DNA of 64,000 bases from Natronorubrum texcoconense. Lineage in GTDB: Archaea; Halobacteriota; Halobacteria; Halobacteriales; Natrialbaceae. The notes beneath the pieces are model-generated. The model saw only the letters and a program-made list of their open reading frames with translations, had not been told where the DNA came from and did no database searches. Positions 55,129 to 63,000 of the stretch are shown one piece after another. The stretch is taken from contig NZ_FNFE01000007.1 in assembly GCF_900100335.1 (NCBI RefSeq), positions 1 to 64,000 on the forward strand. Direction: 5' to 3'. Every line of letters begins with the position of its first letter. The first letter of the stretch is position 1. Made by a program: the position numbers and the translations under genes.

Positions 55129-57837
55129 GTGGCGAGTGATCAGGAATCGGCGCGGGATCGCTGTCGCCTCTGTGGAGCGGCGTGTTCCGAACCCACGGAC
55201 GAGTCGGCGTCGGAGGCGGCTGTGAATCCGGATACGGATTCGGAGCCGGATATCGATCCGGATTCTGAACCGGAGCCCGAGGGCCCGTTCTGCTCGAGCG
55301 GCTGTCGCGAGGTCGCCGCGGAACTCGGCTGCCCCCACGGCGACGACCATATTGCCGAGGGACACTCGGTCGAGAGCGGGAGCAACACCGCGGAGGCGGC
55401 GTCCACGGAGACGACTTCCGCCGAGCACGTGCGCGCGTTCTTCCGGGTCGACGGCATGCACTCGACGCTGTGTGAGTCCTACCTCGAGTCGATCGCCGAG
55501 CGGTGCGAGGGCGTCGCGGACGCGGCGGCAAGTTACGTGACGGAGACGGTGCAGGTCGATCACGATCCCGATCGGGTGTCGGCGGCGGAACTCGAGGATG
55601 CGCTGAGCAGAACGGGGTACACCGCGTACCGTCGCGAGGAGGCCGCGGGTGGGGACGACGGCGGGTCCGTTGTTTCCGGGGGACGGAGTAACGACACGAG
55701 TACCACCCGCCGATCCCGCGAGATGCGGGGGATGCGCAAACGACGCTCGGAGGACGTCCTCGAGATCCGCTACATCGTCGGGATCGTCTTCGGCTCGTTC
55801 CTGCTGGTGCCGTACGTGACGGTGTTCTACCCCGTCTATCTCTCCCGATACACGGAGTACTGGCTGTTCGCTCAGTACGGCGAAACGTTCGCGAGTTTCG
55901 ACGGGATGCTGTTCCTGCCCGTCTTCTTCGTGCTGACCGCGGCCGTCCTCTACCTGACCGGGATGCCGTTGCTTCGCGGGGCCTACGTGAGTTTGAAACT
56001 CCGGCAGCCGAGCACGCAGTTGCTCGCCGCGCTGACGATCGTGGCCGCCTTCTGTTACGGGACGCTCTCTTTTTTCGAGGGGCGACCCGAGGTCTACTAC
56101 GACCTGACGATCCTCGTCGCCGCGACGGTGATGGCCGCCGTCTTCTACGAAGAGACCGTCAAACGAGCGGCGCTGAACCGACTCACCGATCTCACGGTTT
56201 CGCAGGTCGATACGGCCCGCATCCTCGAGTCCGACGGAACGACGCGAGCGATTCCGGTGGCGGACGTCGCGGCCGACGACCGCCTGCTCGTCCGCGCCGG
56301 CGAACGGATCCCGGTCGACGGCCGCGTCGCCGAGGGCGAGTGTACCGTCGACGAGGCGGTCGTCACCGGCGAATCCCTCCCGATTTCGAAAGCCGCGGGG
56401 GACGAGGTGATCGGCGGCTCGGTCGTGACGGGCGACGCCGCGGTCGTCGACGTCGGCGACCGGACCGCGAGCAGCATCGAGCGGTTAACCCGAACCGTCT
56501 GGAACCTCCAAAGCGCGGACCACGGCGTCCAGCGCCGGGCAGACGAACTCGCCGGAATCGCCCTCCCGCTCGTCGTCGTTGCCGCCGTCGTCGTCGGTCT
56601 CGCGGCCGTCCTGCTGGGATCGAGCGGGCCGGCCGTCGCGTCGGCCGTTCTTCTCACAGTCGTCGTCGCGAGTCCGTGGGCGCTCGCGCTCGCCACGCCG
56701 TGTTCGATCGCCTCGAGCATCCGCGACGCCCTCGAGTCCGGCATCGTCGTCTTCGACGAGAGCGTCTTCGAACGGCTGCGCGAGGTCGACTGCGTCGTCT
56801 TCGACAAGACGGGGACGCTCACGACCGGCGAGATGACCGTGCTCGAGGCCGAGGGGCCTGACGAGCTGTTACGGGCTGCCGGGACGCTCGAACGACGCGC
56901 GGCACACCCGGCTGCGGCGGCGATCGCGGACGCCTTCGCCGACGGGATCGACGAGGGCGGGAGCGACCAGACTCGAGCGGATGGCGGGAACGAACAGGCA
57001 CGAACCGATGGCGGAAACGAGCGAGCGCGAACGGACGGCGGAATCGCCGACGAGGGACCGAGTGAGACGGGTGACGGCCCGGAAGAGAAATCGGTGAAGG
57101 AGTTCCAGCGCCACGCGACCGGCGTCGAGGGGGTCGTCGACGGCCAGCGGCTGGTCGTCGGTCACCCCGACTTCGTTCGGGTGGCGGGGTGCGAGTTCGA
57201 GGCCGATCTCGAGCGCCGAATCGACGACGTGCGAGCGGACGGCCACCTCCCCGTGATCGTCGGTCGGGACGGACGCGCGGAGGGCCTCGTCGTCGTGGGT
57301 GACGAACCGCGAGCGGAGTGGGAAGACGTGGTGTCCGCGCTCGACGCCCGCGGCGTCGACGTCGTGGTCCTCACCGGCGACGACGAATCAGCGACGGCCC
57401 GTTTTCGGGACCAGACCGGGGTGAGTCGCGTCTTCTCGAGCGTCCCGCCGACGGGAAAGACGGCCGCGATCCGGCGACTGCGCGAGGACGGCTGCGTCGC
57501 GATGGTCGGCGACGGGACGAACGACGCGCCCGCGCTCGCCGCGGCGGATCTGGGGCTCTCGCTCGGCGGCGGGACGGCGCTGGCCGCCGACGCGGCCGAT
57601 CTCGCGATCGTCGAGGACGATCTCGCCGCGGTCGAACGCGCCTTCGCGCTGGCCCGCGGCGCTCGCAGGCGCGTAATGCAGAATCTCGGGTTGGCGCTCG
57701 CCTACAACGCGATCGTGATCCCCGTCGCGCTTGCGGGCCTGTTGAGTCCGGTGGTGACCACTCTTGCGTTGGTTCTCAGTGCGGCGTTGATCGTCGGAAA
57801 CTCCTCGCGGGCGCTGCTCGAGGAGCAATTCGCGTAA
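55129..57837 (+). CDS. P1B-type heavy-metal ATPase with TPC motif
   Basis: 902 residues from GTG 55129 (MASDQESARDRCRLCGAACSEP). A longer frame exists upstream but overlaps the propeller gene. Order: cysteine-rich N-terminus (CRLCGAAC, FCSSGC), an HMA-like domain (about 100-165) in which GMxCxxC reads GMHSTLC, eight-span ATPase core with TGES (about 413), membrane metal motif ATPCS (about 520-524), DKTGT phosphorylation site (about 558) and GDGTNDAP (about 793). A Gly/Asn/Arg-rich repeat (about 610-645) is inserted in the nucleotide-binding part. It exports or inserts a metal ion; TPC-type P1B pumps have no fixed metal, so copper or another metal cannot be decided. Confidence 0.9.
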   Translation: MASDQESARDRCRLCGAACSEPTDESASEAAVNPDTDSEPDIDPDSEPEPEGPFCSSGCREVAAELGCPHGDDHIAEGHSVESGSNTAEAASTETTSAEHVRAFFRVDGMHSTLCESYLESIAERCEGVADAAASYVTETVQVDHDPDRVSAAELEDALSRTGYTAYRREEAAGGDDGGSVVSGGRSNDTSTTRRSREMRGMRKRRSEDVLEIRYIVGIVFGSFLLVPYVTVFYPVYLSRYTEYWLFAQYGETFASFDGMLFLPVFFVLTAAVLYLTGMPLLRGAYVSLKLRQPSTQLLAALTIVAAFCYGTLSFFEGRPEVYYDLTILVAATVMAAVFYEETVKRAALNRLTDLTVSQVDTARILESDGTTRAIPVADVAADDRLLVRAGERIPVDGRVAEGECTVDEAVVTGESLPISKAAGDEVIGGSVVTGDAAVVDVGDRTASSIERLTRTVWNLQSADHGVQRRADELAGIALPLVVVAAVVVGLAAVLLGSSGPAVASAVLLTVVVASPWALALATPCSIASSIRDALESGIVVFDESVFERLREVDCVVFDKTGTLTTGEMTVLEAEGPDELLRAAGTLERRAAHPAAAAIADAFADGIDEGGSDQTRADGGNEQARTDGGNERARTDGGIADEGPSETGDGPEEKSVKEFQRHATGVEGVVDGQRLVVGHPDFVRVAGCEFEADLERRIDDVRADGHLPVIVGRDGRAEGLVVVGDEPRAEWEDVVSALDARGVDVVVLTGDDESATARFRDQTGVSRVFSSVPPTGKTAAIRRLREDGCVAMVGDGTNDAPALAAADLGLSLGGGTALAADAADLAIVEDDLAAVERAFALARGARRRVMQNLGLALAYNAIVIPVALAGLLSPVVTTLALVLSAALIVGNSSRALLEEQFA

Positions 57838-57939
57838 ATCGTTCAGAGACGGCTCGATACGGGTCGACCGAGCGACTGCTTCTCGGTGGACGCCCGAGAA
57901 ACAAAAAGTGCAGGCTGAGGCGTTACCACTCGACTGACC
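57838..57939. other. Intergenic leader to repeat copy 2
   Basis: The first 100 bases of the 417-base gap after the metal ATPase gene. I see no gene; GAGAAACAAAAAGTGC at 57896-57911 may end transcription. Confidence 0.4.
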
Positions 57940-58145
57940 GAGCCACGTGCGGTGGCGCGCACTGAGCCGCGGTGAACCAACAGTGAACCGCGGCTCGAAG
58001 ATGTGCGAGGGATGAGCGAGCGACCCCGGAGCGAGCGAATCGGCTGGGGAGGATGTGGTACTCATCGCCGCCAGCGATAGCAACACGTTCGTCCTCACCA
58101 ACACCTCAGCAACAGAGCTCCGTTCACTACGCCCACCAAGTGACC
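57940..58145 (+). repeat. Dispersed structured repeat, copy 2
   Basis: It has CACGTGCGGTGGCGCGC, then a perfect 10-bp hairpin GAGCCGCGGT (57964-57973) with ACCGCGGCTC (57987-57996) and a 13-base loop, then the core GTGCGAGGGATGAGCGA (58003-58019), GCGAATCGG, CTGGGGAGGATGTGG, ATCGCCGCCAGCG and a 3' part ending in TTCACTACGC that it shares with copy 1. It lies just before the flavodoxin-like gene, with the inverted copy 3 just after that gene. Open frames in it are spurious. Ends are approximate. Confidence 0.85.
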
Positions 58146-58254
58146 GACTCGAGCGGGTCAGTTCAGGTACAACGCTCAATACCCACATCGTCGAACAGGG
58201 ACTCGAGATGTCTCTGTTCGACCCCGAATCCGCGGCCGCTCGAGGCGGTCACCG

Positions 58255-58794
58255 ATGACCCGCGTGCTCGTCGCCTACGGCTCGAGCGAGGGCCAGACGG
58301 CCACGATCGCCGAACGAGTGGGTGACGTCCTCGACTCTGCGGGCCACGAGCCAGTGCTGATTCACTTAAAACATCCTCCGTCGGGGCTCGACGTGGCTGC
58401 GTACGACGGCGTGATCGTCGGCGCGTCGATCCACGCCGGCTCCCATCAGGGGTACGTCGCCGAGTTCGTTCGCGACCACCGCGAGACCCTGAACCGGAAG
58501 CCGTCAGCCTTTTTCTCGGTGAGTCTGACGGCGGCGAACGCGGATCCGGTCGAGCGAGAACCCGCACGGGAGTTGCTCGAGGCGTTTCTCGAGGAGACGG
58601 GCTGGGAGCCGGACGGGACGCTCACCGTGGCGGGCGCGCTCAAGTACAGCGAGTACGGACTGGTAAAACGGTTCGTGATGCGTCGAATCGCGGGAAAGGC
58701 GAGCGGCGATACCGATACGTCACGGGACTACGAGTATACGGACTGGGACGAAGTCGAGGCGTTCGCACTCGAGTTCTCATCTCAGCTCAGCTGA
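58255..58794 (+). CDS. Flavodoxin-domain protein, HemG-like
   Basis: 179 residues. The FMN-binding start is MTRVLVAYGSSEGQTATIAERVGDVLDSAGH, with YDGVIVGASIHAGSHQGYVAEFVRDHRETLNRKPSAFFSVSLTAAN and GALKYSEYGLVKRFVMRRIAGKASGDTDTSRDYEYTDWDEVEAFA, as in menaquinone-dependent protoporphyrinogen oxidase HemG and related flavodoxins. A role in haem synthesis or redox transfer is possible but not proven. The gene is framed by repeat copy 2 (same strand) upstream and copy 3 (opposite strand) downstream, an arrangement that could permit inversion or joint mobilisation. Confidence 0.85.
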   Translation: MTRVLVAYGSSEGQTATIAERVGDVLDSAGHEPVLIHLKHPPSGLDVAAYDGVIVGASIHAGSHQGYVAEFVRDHRETLNRKPSAFFSVSLTAANADPVEREPARELLEAFLEETGWEPDGTLTVAGALKYSEYGLVKRFVMRRIAGKASGDTDTSRDYEYTDWDEVEAFALEFSSQLS

Positions 58795-58839
58795 ACGACT
58801 GTATTGCTCTCTTTCCGACGGACATGGCGAGTCGAGCGT

Positions 58840-59045
58840 TCTGCTGACGCTGGCGGCGATGAGTGCCACGTCCTCCCCAGCCGATTCGCTCACTTCGTCT
58901 GCTCACGGGCGCGAAGCGCCCGTTCGCATGGTATGCGGGACCGGAGGTCCCGCACTATTCGCTCATCCCTCGCACGATTTTGTGCCGTGGTTCGCCCCCT
59001 GGCTCACCACGGCCCAGCGCGCGCCACCGCACGTGGACCGATCGG
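58840..59045 (-). repeat. Dispersed structured repeat, copy 3, carrying the two-hairpin module
   Basis: Read on the minus strand it has CACGTGCGGTGGCGCGC, a hairpin GCCGTGGT (59013-59006) with ACCACGGC (58991-58984), the core GTGCGAGGGATGAGCGA (58975-58959), then, instead of the short GCGACCxxGGA spacer of copies 1 and 2, a two-hairpin module: GCGGGACC-TCC-GGTCCCGC (58953-58935), linker, and CGGGCGC-TTC-GCGCCCG (58922-58906). GCGAATCGG, CTGGGGAGGACGTGG and ATCGCCGCCAGCG follow. The remaining bases between the flavodoxin-like gene and the nuclease gene hold no gene that I can see. Confidence 0.85.
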
Positions 59046-59085
59046 TCCGAAGTGACGCGTGGGAAGTTCTCCTCGTCGGGCGAAT

Positions 59086-60447
59086 TTACACGAGACCGAG
59101 CGAGAGGACGACCAAGAACGCCGCAAACAGCAGACAGAGGACGGTGCCCGCGGCCAGTCTCACGTTCTCCTTTGCCTTCTCGTGGATCGGCATCTCGGCG
59201 TACTCCTCGCGGAAGGCCTCGAGGTTCTCCTGATCGTAGAAGTACTTGGTATCGAACGCGAACCGCTCGGTCACGGCGCAGCCAGTACAGACCGGTTCGC
59301 CCACGAGTCGCTCCGTCTCGATGTGGTCGTCGCAGTTGATGCTCCCGCAGTTGGTACAATAGGTGTAGGTCTCGTTCGCGCCGTCGGCGCCGCAGTGGAC
59401 GCACTGGCGAAACTCGTTCGTCGTGGTCGCTCTCGAGGGACCCGCGGCGTAGTGGCCGTACCGATACTCGTACTCGCCCAGCGAGACGCGCGAGCGAACG
59501 TGGGGCACGTAGACCGGGTCGATCGACCAGATCGAGATATCCGACGGTCTCGGGGTACAGGTCTTCTCGTAGTCGACGTTGTTGCCGCCCGTGTACTGGA
59601 CCGTCGTGGTGTGGACCTGCTGGAGCCGATCGATCGCCCACTGTTTGTAGGTCGTCTCGGTCCGGCCGAATCGCCGCCGTTCGACGCCGTCGAAGGTTTC
59701 CTCGAGATTTCGATCCTCGAGGTCGATGCGGGGGGCCGACGGGTTCGCGACCAGTTCCTTGACGTCGCCGGTCTCGATCCGCGGCGTGTCGCCCTCGGCG
59801 CGGATCACGAGGTCGTCGGACTCGTCGACCTGGTGGACGATGCCGACGCTCGTCTCGAACGTCGCGTTCGTTCTCGTGTGGACGGTCACCATCGGCTCGA
59901 GCGAGACGGTCGTCTCCGGCGTCGGGATCATCGCGGGCTCGAGGTTCTCGATCTCACGGGACGCTTCGAAGACCGGCGCGTCCCGCCCGCAGGTCGGGTT
60001 GGTCGGCCGGAGGGCCTCCTCACAGAGGATCTCGATCCGGCCGTTGTAGAGGTCCATGCCGATCTCCTCGCCGATCTCCCGAAGGTCCGCGCCGTCGAGC
60101 AGTTCCATCCCGCCGTCCCGTCTGGCACCGAGGTCCTGTGCGTACTCTCGGGCGGGAGCAGTGAAGCGTCCAGTCGTCACCACCATCCCCCGGACGGGCC
60201 CGTCGTAGTCGTAGGTCGTGACCGCCGAGTGGAGCTTCTGGATAACCGGACGGCTGACGGTCTCCGTGTGTTTGCACTCGACGACGACCGCACGTCGGCT
60301 CCCGTCGACGACCTCCTCCATCAGAATATCCCGCCCCTCGTCGGCCGTCCGCCTCGATTGGCGGACGTTCTCGTAGCCCAAGTGGCGGAACACGTCCTCC
60401 ATCAGGTCCTCGAACTCGTAGCCCGAGAGGTCGTCGAGTATCGCCAT
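59086..60447 (-). CDS. Membrane-tethered Mrr-like nuclease with zinc ribbons
   Basis: 453 residues from ATG 60447 (MAILDDLSGYEFEDLMEDVF). The first 140 residues are an Mrr-type PD-(D/E)xK domain: FEDLMEDVFRHLGYENVRQSRRTADEGRDILMEE with the catalytic Asp and RRAVVVECKHTETVSRPVIQKL with the ECK pair. A middle beta-rich region (about 170-330) is unassigned. Near 346-392 four cysteine pairs (CVHCG, CTNCGSINC, CTGC) form one or two zinc ribbons. The last 25 residues (VRLAAGTVLCLLFAAFLVVLSLGLV) form a membrane span, so the protein is tail-anchored with the nuclease in the cytoplasm. No methylase gene adjoins, making a type IV-like or repair/quality-control nuclease more likely than a classic R-M enzyme. 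Confidence 0.8.
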   Translation of the reverse strand: MAILDDLSGYEFEDLMEDVFRHLGYENVRQSRRTADEGRDILMEEVVDGSRRAVVVECKHTETVSRPVIQKLHSAVTTYDYDGPVRGMVVTTGRFTAPAREYAQDLGARRDGGMELLDGADLREIGEEIGMDLYNGRIEILCEEALRPTNPTCGRDAPVFEASREIENLEPAMIPTPETTVSLEPMVTVHTRTNATFETSVGIVHQVDESDDLVIRAEGDTPRIETGDVKELVANPSAPRIDLEDRNLEETFDGVERRRFGRTETTYKQWAIDRLQQVHTTTVQYTGGNNVDYEKTCTPRPSDISIWSIDPVYVPHVRSRVSLGEYEYRYGHYAAGPSRATTTNEFRQCVHCGADGANETYTYCTNCGSINCDDHIETERLVGEPVCTGCAVTERFAFDTKYFYDQENLEAFREEYAEMPIHEKAKENVRLAAGTVLCLLFAAFLVVLSLGLV

Positions 60448-60568
60448 CGCGTTCACGGAATCTAGATAGTCAGGGAACCATAGCGTTTCGGGTCGAGTAT
60501 CGGATTCGAGAATCGGCAGCCGTTGCCGAGCCTGAAACGTCTTTTGTCGCGTTCGTGGTCGCAGGCCT

Positions 60569-60970
60569 ATGACAACTGACCCCGACGATCTCGAGTTGAC
60601 CGACGCCGAGGAGCAGGCCCTCCACGAACTGCAGCTGGGCATCGAGCACATCCACCGGGCGTACGGGACCCTCCTCGAGTTCCACCACGATCTCGGCCAC
60701 GCAATGGATCGGATGAGCAGCGCCGAGGATGCCCTCCGCGAGGCCGGTCACGACGAGTGGGCGGACGATCTTCGCGACGAGCACCTCCCCGCAGGGGCGA
60801 TCAGCGACCAGTGGACGTTCGAACTCGTCGAAGAGTTCTCGACCGAGTTCCTCGATGAGGTCGACGACTTCGAAGCCGCGGTCAGGGACGAACTGGCCGA
60901 CGGACTCGATCACGTAACCGAGCGCCGCCAGAAGCGACGGTTGCGCGACCGCGCGACGGACGAGCGGTAA
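60569..60970 (+). CDS. Conserved haloarchaeal hypothetical, helical
   Basis: 133 residues, mostly helical and acidic: EEQALHELQLGIEHIHRAYGTLLEFHHDLGHAMDRMSSAEDAL, then HDEWADDLRDEHLPAGAISDQWTFELVEEFSTEFL. Histidines are abundant in the first helices (HIHRAY, FHHDLGHAMD), which could bind metal, but no family is recognised. It is divergent from the nuclease gene with about 120 bases between. The function is unknown. Confidence 0.7.
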   Translation: MTTDPDDLELTDAEEQALHELQLGIEHIHRAYGTLLEFHHDLGHAMDRMSSAEDALREAGHDEWADDLRDEHLPAGAISDQWTFELVEEFSTEFLDEVDDFEAAVRDELADGLDHVTERRQKRRLRDRATDER

Positions 60971-61079
60971 CGGCCGGCGAAACTCTACGCGTTCGATACA
61001 ATTATTTGATGGGACGCCAGATAGTTGATCGAATGGGGGATTCGGAAATAGCGACGGCTGGGGACGCCGTCGGGCTAAG

Positions 61080-62024
61080 ATGGCCATGAATCGAACACGA
61101 CGAACGATCGTCGCGACCATCGGCGGCTCGATCGGCGTGCTCACTGCGGGGACGCTCGCGGCCTCGTACTGGTCCAGCGACGGATCCGGCGAGTCGGCGG
61201 TCGACGGCGAGAGCGCGGTCCTCGAGTTGACCGACGATGGGGTCGAGGCCCACGGCGACCTGTTCGACGGCGAGGTCCAGCGTCCGCCAGTCACGTTCGA
61301 CGTCGTGAACGGGCGTTCCGAACCCGTCTCCGTCACGCTCGCCGCCGACGCGTTTCGACTGAACGCGACGGACGCCACGACGACCGACGACGGCCGACTC
61401 GTCGTCGGAGACGGCTCGAACGACCGACTCCAGCCCGGTGATCGACTCGCGAACGTGGTCGTCGAACTGACGTTGGACGCCGCCACGCGAGCGAGAGAGC
61501 GAACGATCACGGTGCCGATTGCGGTCGCTATCGACGGCGAGGGGTCGAGCGAGACCGGACCGAAACTCACCCTCGAACGACCCGGATTCGTCGTCGAGGA
61601 GGCGGCGCTGGCGCTGCGTCGAGTCGACGACGACACCGTCGAACACCGATGGACCCTGTCGAATCTCGACACCGGCGGCGTCGCGCTCGAGGCGCTTCGG
61701 TTCGATTACACTGACCTCGAGGCGGGCTCCTCGCATCGGTTCGACGACGCGAAGTCGCTGTCGACGACGGTCGTGGTCGACGGCACCGAACGCGAGGCCG
61801 AGATCGAACGCCGGACGGCGGATCGGATCGACGTCGCGCTCGCGGAGCCGCTCGAGACCGACGATGCATCGTTCGAACTTCGACTCGTGAAATCGGAATC
61901 CGAATCGGCGTCGTCGGCGACCCAACCGCCGGACGGAAAGCCAGGAACCCGGAGCGGGGCGACGCTCGAGTTCGTCGGCGACGGGTACAGCGGGCGCGTC
62001 GAGGGCGTCTGGAGCGATTCCTGA
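61080..62024 (+). CDS. Exported or membrane-anchored haloarchaeal hypothetical protein
   Basis: 314 residues from ATG 61080; the ATG at 61086 is equally possible. The N-terminus NRTRRTIVATIGGSIGVLTAGTLAASYW is a signal peptide or uncleaved anchor with paired arginines. The mature part is beta-rich with Ig-like spacing (VTFDVVNGRSEPVSVTLAADAF, NVVVELTLDAATRARERTITVPIAVAIDGEG, TVEHRWTLSNLDTGGVALEALRF), and ends in a Ser/Gly-rich tail. It resembles haloarchaeal surface proteins of unknown function. Confidence 0.7.
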   Translation: MAMNRTRRTIVATIGGSIGVLTAGTLAASYWSSDGSGESAVDGESAVLELTDDGVEAHGDLFDGEVQRPPVTFDVVNGRSEPVSVTLAADAFRLNATDATTTDDGRLVVGDGSNDRLQPGDRLANVVVELTLDAATRARERTITVPIAVAIDGEGSSETGPKLTLERPGFVVEEAALALRRVDDDTVEHRWTLSNLDTGGVALEALRFDYTDLEAGSSHRFDDAKSLSTTVVVDGTEREAEIERRTADRIDVALAEPLETDDASFELRLVKSESESASSATQPPDGKPGTRSGATLEFVGDGYSGRVEGVWSDS

Positions 62025-62054
62025 ATCCGAGGTGAACGGACGAGTTCGAGTGCG

Positions 62055-62978
62055 TTACAGGCCGTCGATAATCTCGTCGGCGAACGTCGCCAGCGCCGCC
62101 TCCCGATCGTCGTTCTGGATCCCGACGATCGCGTGATCGAGCCCGTACTCCTCGAGCCGTCGGAAGTAGTCCCGAAACCACTCGATCCCCGCGTGAAAGC
62201 CCAGATGTAGCGGTTCGGGCTCAGCCGTCGGCTCGTCGGCCAACTCGACCCGGACGGCGATCGAGAACGGCTTCTCGTCCGTCCGCTCCCGCCAGTCCGC
62301 GAGGTAGCTCTCGAGCGTGCGTTCGGGAAGGTGGTAGAACAGCCAGCCGTCGCCGTGCTCGGCGATCCACTCGTCGGACTGCCGCGAGTTGCCGGTCGGG
62401 AGGAGCGGGATCGTCTCCTCGACGGGGTTCGGCACCACCTCGAGGTCGCCCTCGAGTCGCCCCCACTCGCCCTCGATAGTCGGGTACTCCTCGCGCCAGA
62501 CGGTTCGGATCGCCTCGTACCGCTCGCGAAACGCCCGGCCGCGCTCCTCGCGGTCGACGTCAAAAGCAGGGTACTCGGGGTCGCGGTCGCCGGAGGCGAC
62601 GCCCAGGACGAGTCGGCCGCCCGAGAGCTGATCGACCGTCGCGGCCGATTTTGCGACGTGGATCGGATGACGGAGCGTAAGCACGACGCTCGAGGTCCCC
62701 AGCGCGATCTCGTCGGTGTGGGCGGCGACGTGGGAGAGCCACGGCCAGGTGTCGAACGTTTGGCCGGCATCGCCAAATTTGGGCCAGTAGGTCGGCACGT
62801 CGCGCGCCCAGAGGCCGTCGAAACCGACGGCTTCCGCGTGTTTCGCGAGCCGAATCTCTTCGGCGACGTCCGGCGTCGAGCGATTCGCGCCCGTGAGCGG
62901 AAAGCCCGCGCCGAAGGTCAGGCCGTCGCGGTCGAACAGTCGTCGGTAGCCCTCGTTTTCGTGTCCCCGGGTCGGCAT
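62055..62978 (-). CDS. LLM-class flavin-dependent oxidoreductase
   Basis: 307 residues from ATG 62978. LTFGAGFPLTGANRSTPDVAEEIRLAKHAEAVGFDGLWARDVPTYWP, ALGTSSVVLTLRHPIHVAKSAATVDQLSGGRLVLGVASGD and the C-terminal DHAIVGIQNDDREAALATFADEI fit bacterial-luciferase-like monooxygenases and F420-dependent oxidoreductases of the LLM class. In haloarchaea F420 or FMN is the likely cofactor; the substrate is unknown. Its upstream region holds the 30-bp tandem repeat. Confidence 0.88.
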   Translation of the reverse strand: MPTRGHENEGYRRLFDRDGLTFGAGFPLTGANRSTPDVAEEIRLAKHAEAVGFDGLWARDVPTYWPKFGDAGQTFDTWPWLSHVAAHTDEIALGTSSVVLTLRHPIHVAKSAATVDQLSGGRLVLGVASGDRDPEYPAFDVDREERGRAFRERYEAIRTVWREEYPTIEGEWGRLEGDLEVVPNPVEETIPLLPTGNSRQSDEWIAEHGDGWLFYHLPERTLESYLADWRERTDEKPFSIAVRVELADEPTAEPEPLHLGFHAGIEWFRDYFRRLEEYGLDHAIVGIQNDDREAALATFADEIIDGL

Positions 62979-63000
62979 TCGCTCGAGCTATCGGCTCTGT

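Noticed and set aside
57388-58188. Minus-strand frame with SSPADSLAPGSLAHPSHIF, also seen at 33.65-34.04 and 58.86-59.23 kb
   Set aside because: The shared peptide only reflects translation of the dispersed repeat; neighbouring codons show no protein-like pattern and the frame crosses the ATPase 3' end.
58055-58258. 67-codon plus-strand frame overlapping the flavodoxin-like gene start by ATGA
   Set aside because: The overlap looks like an operon junction, but the first half is repeat sequence and there is no recognisable domain.
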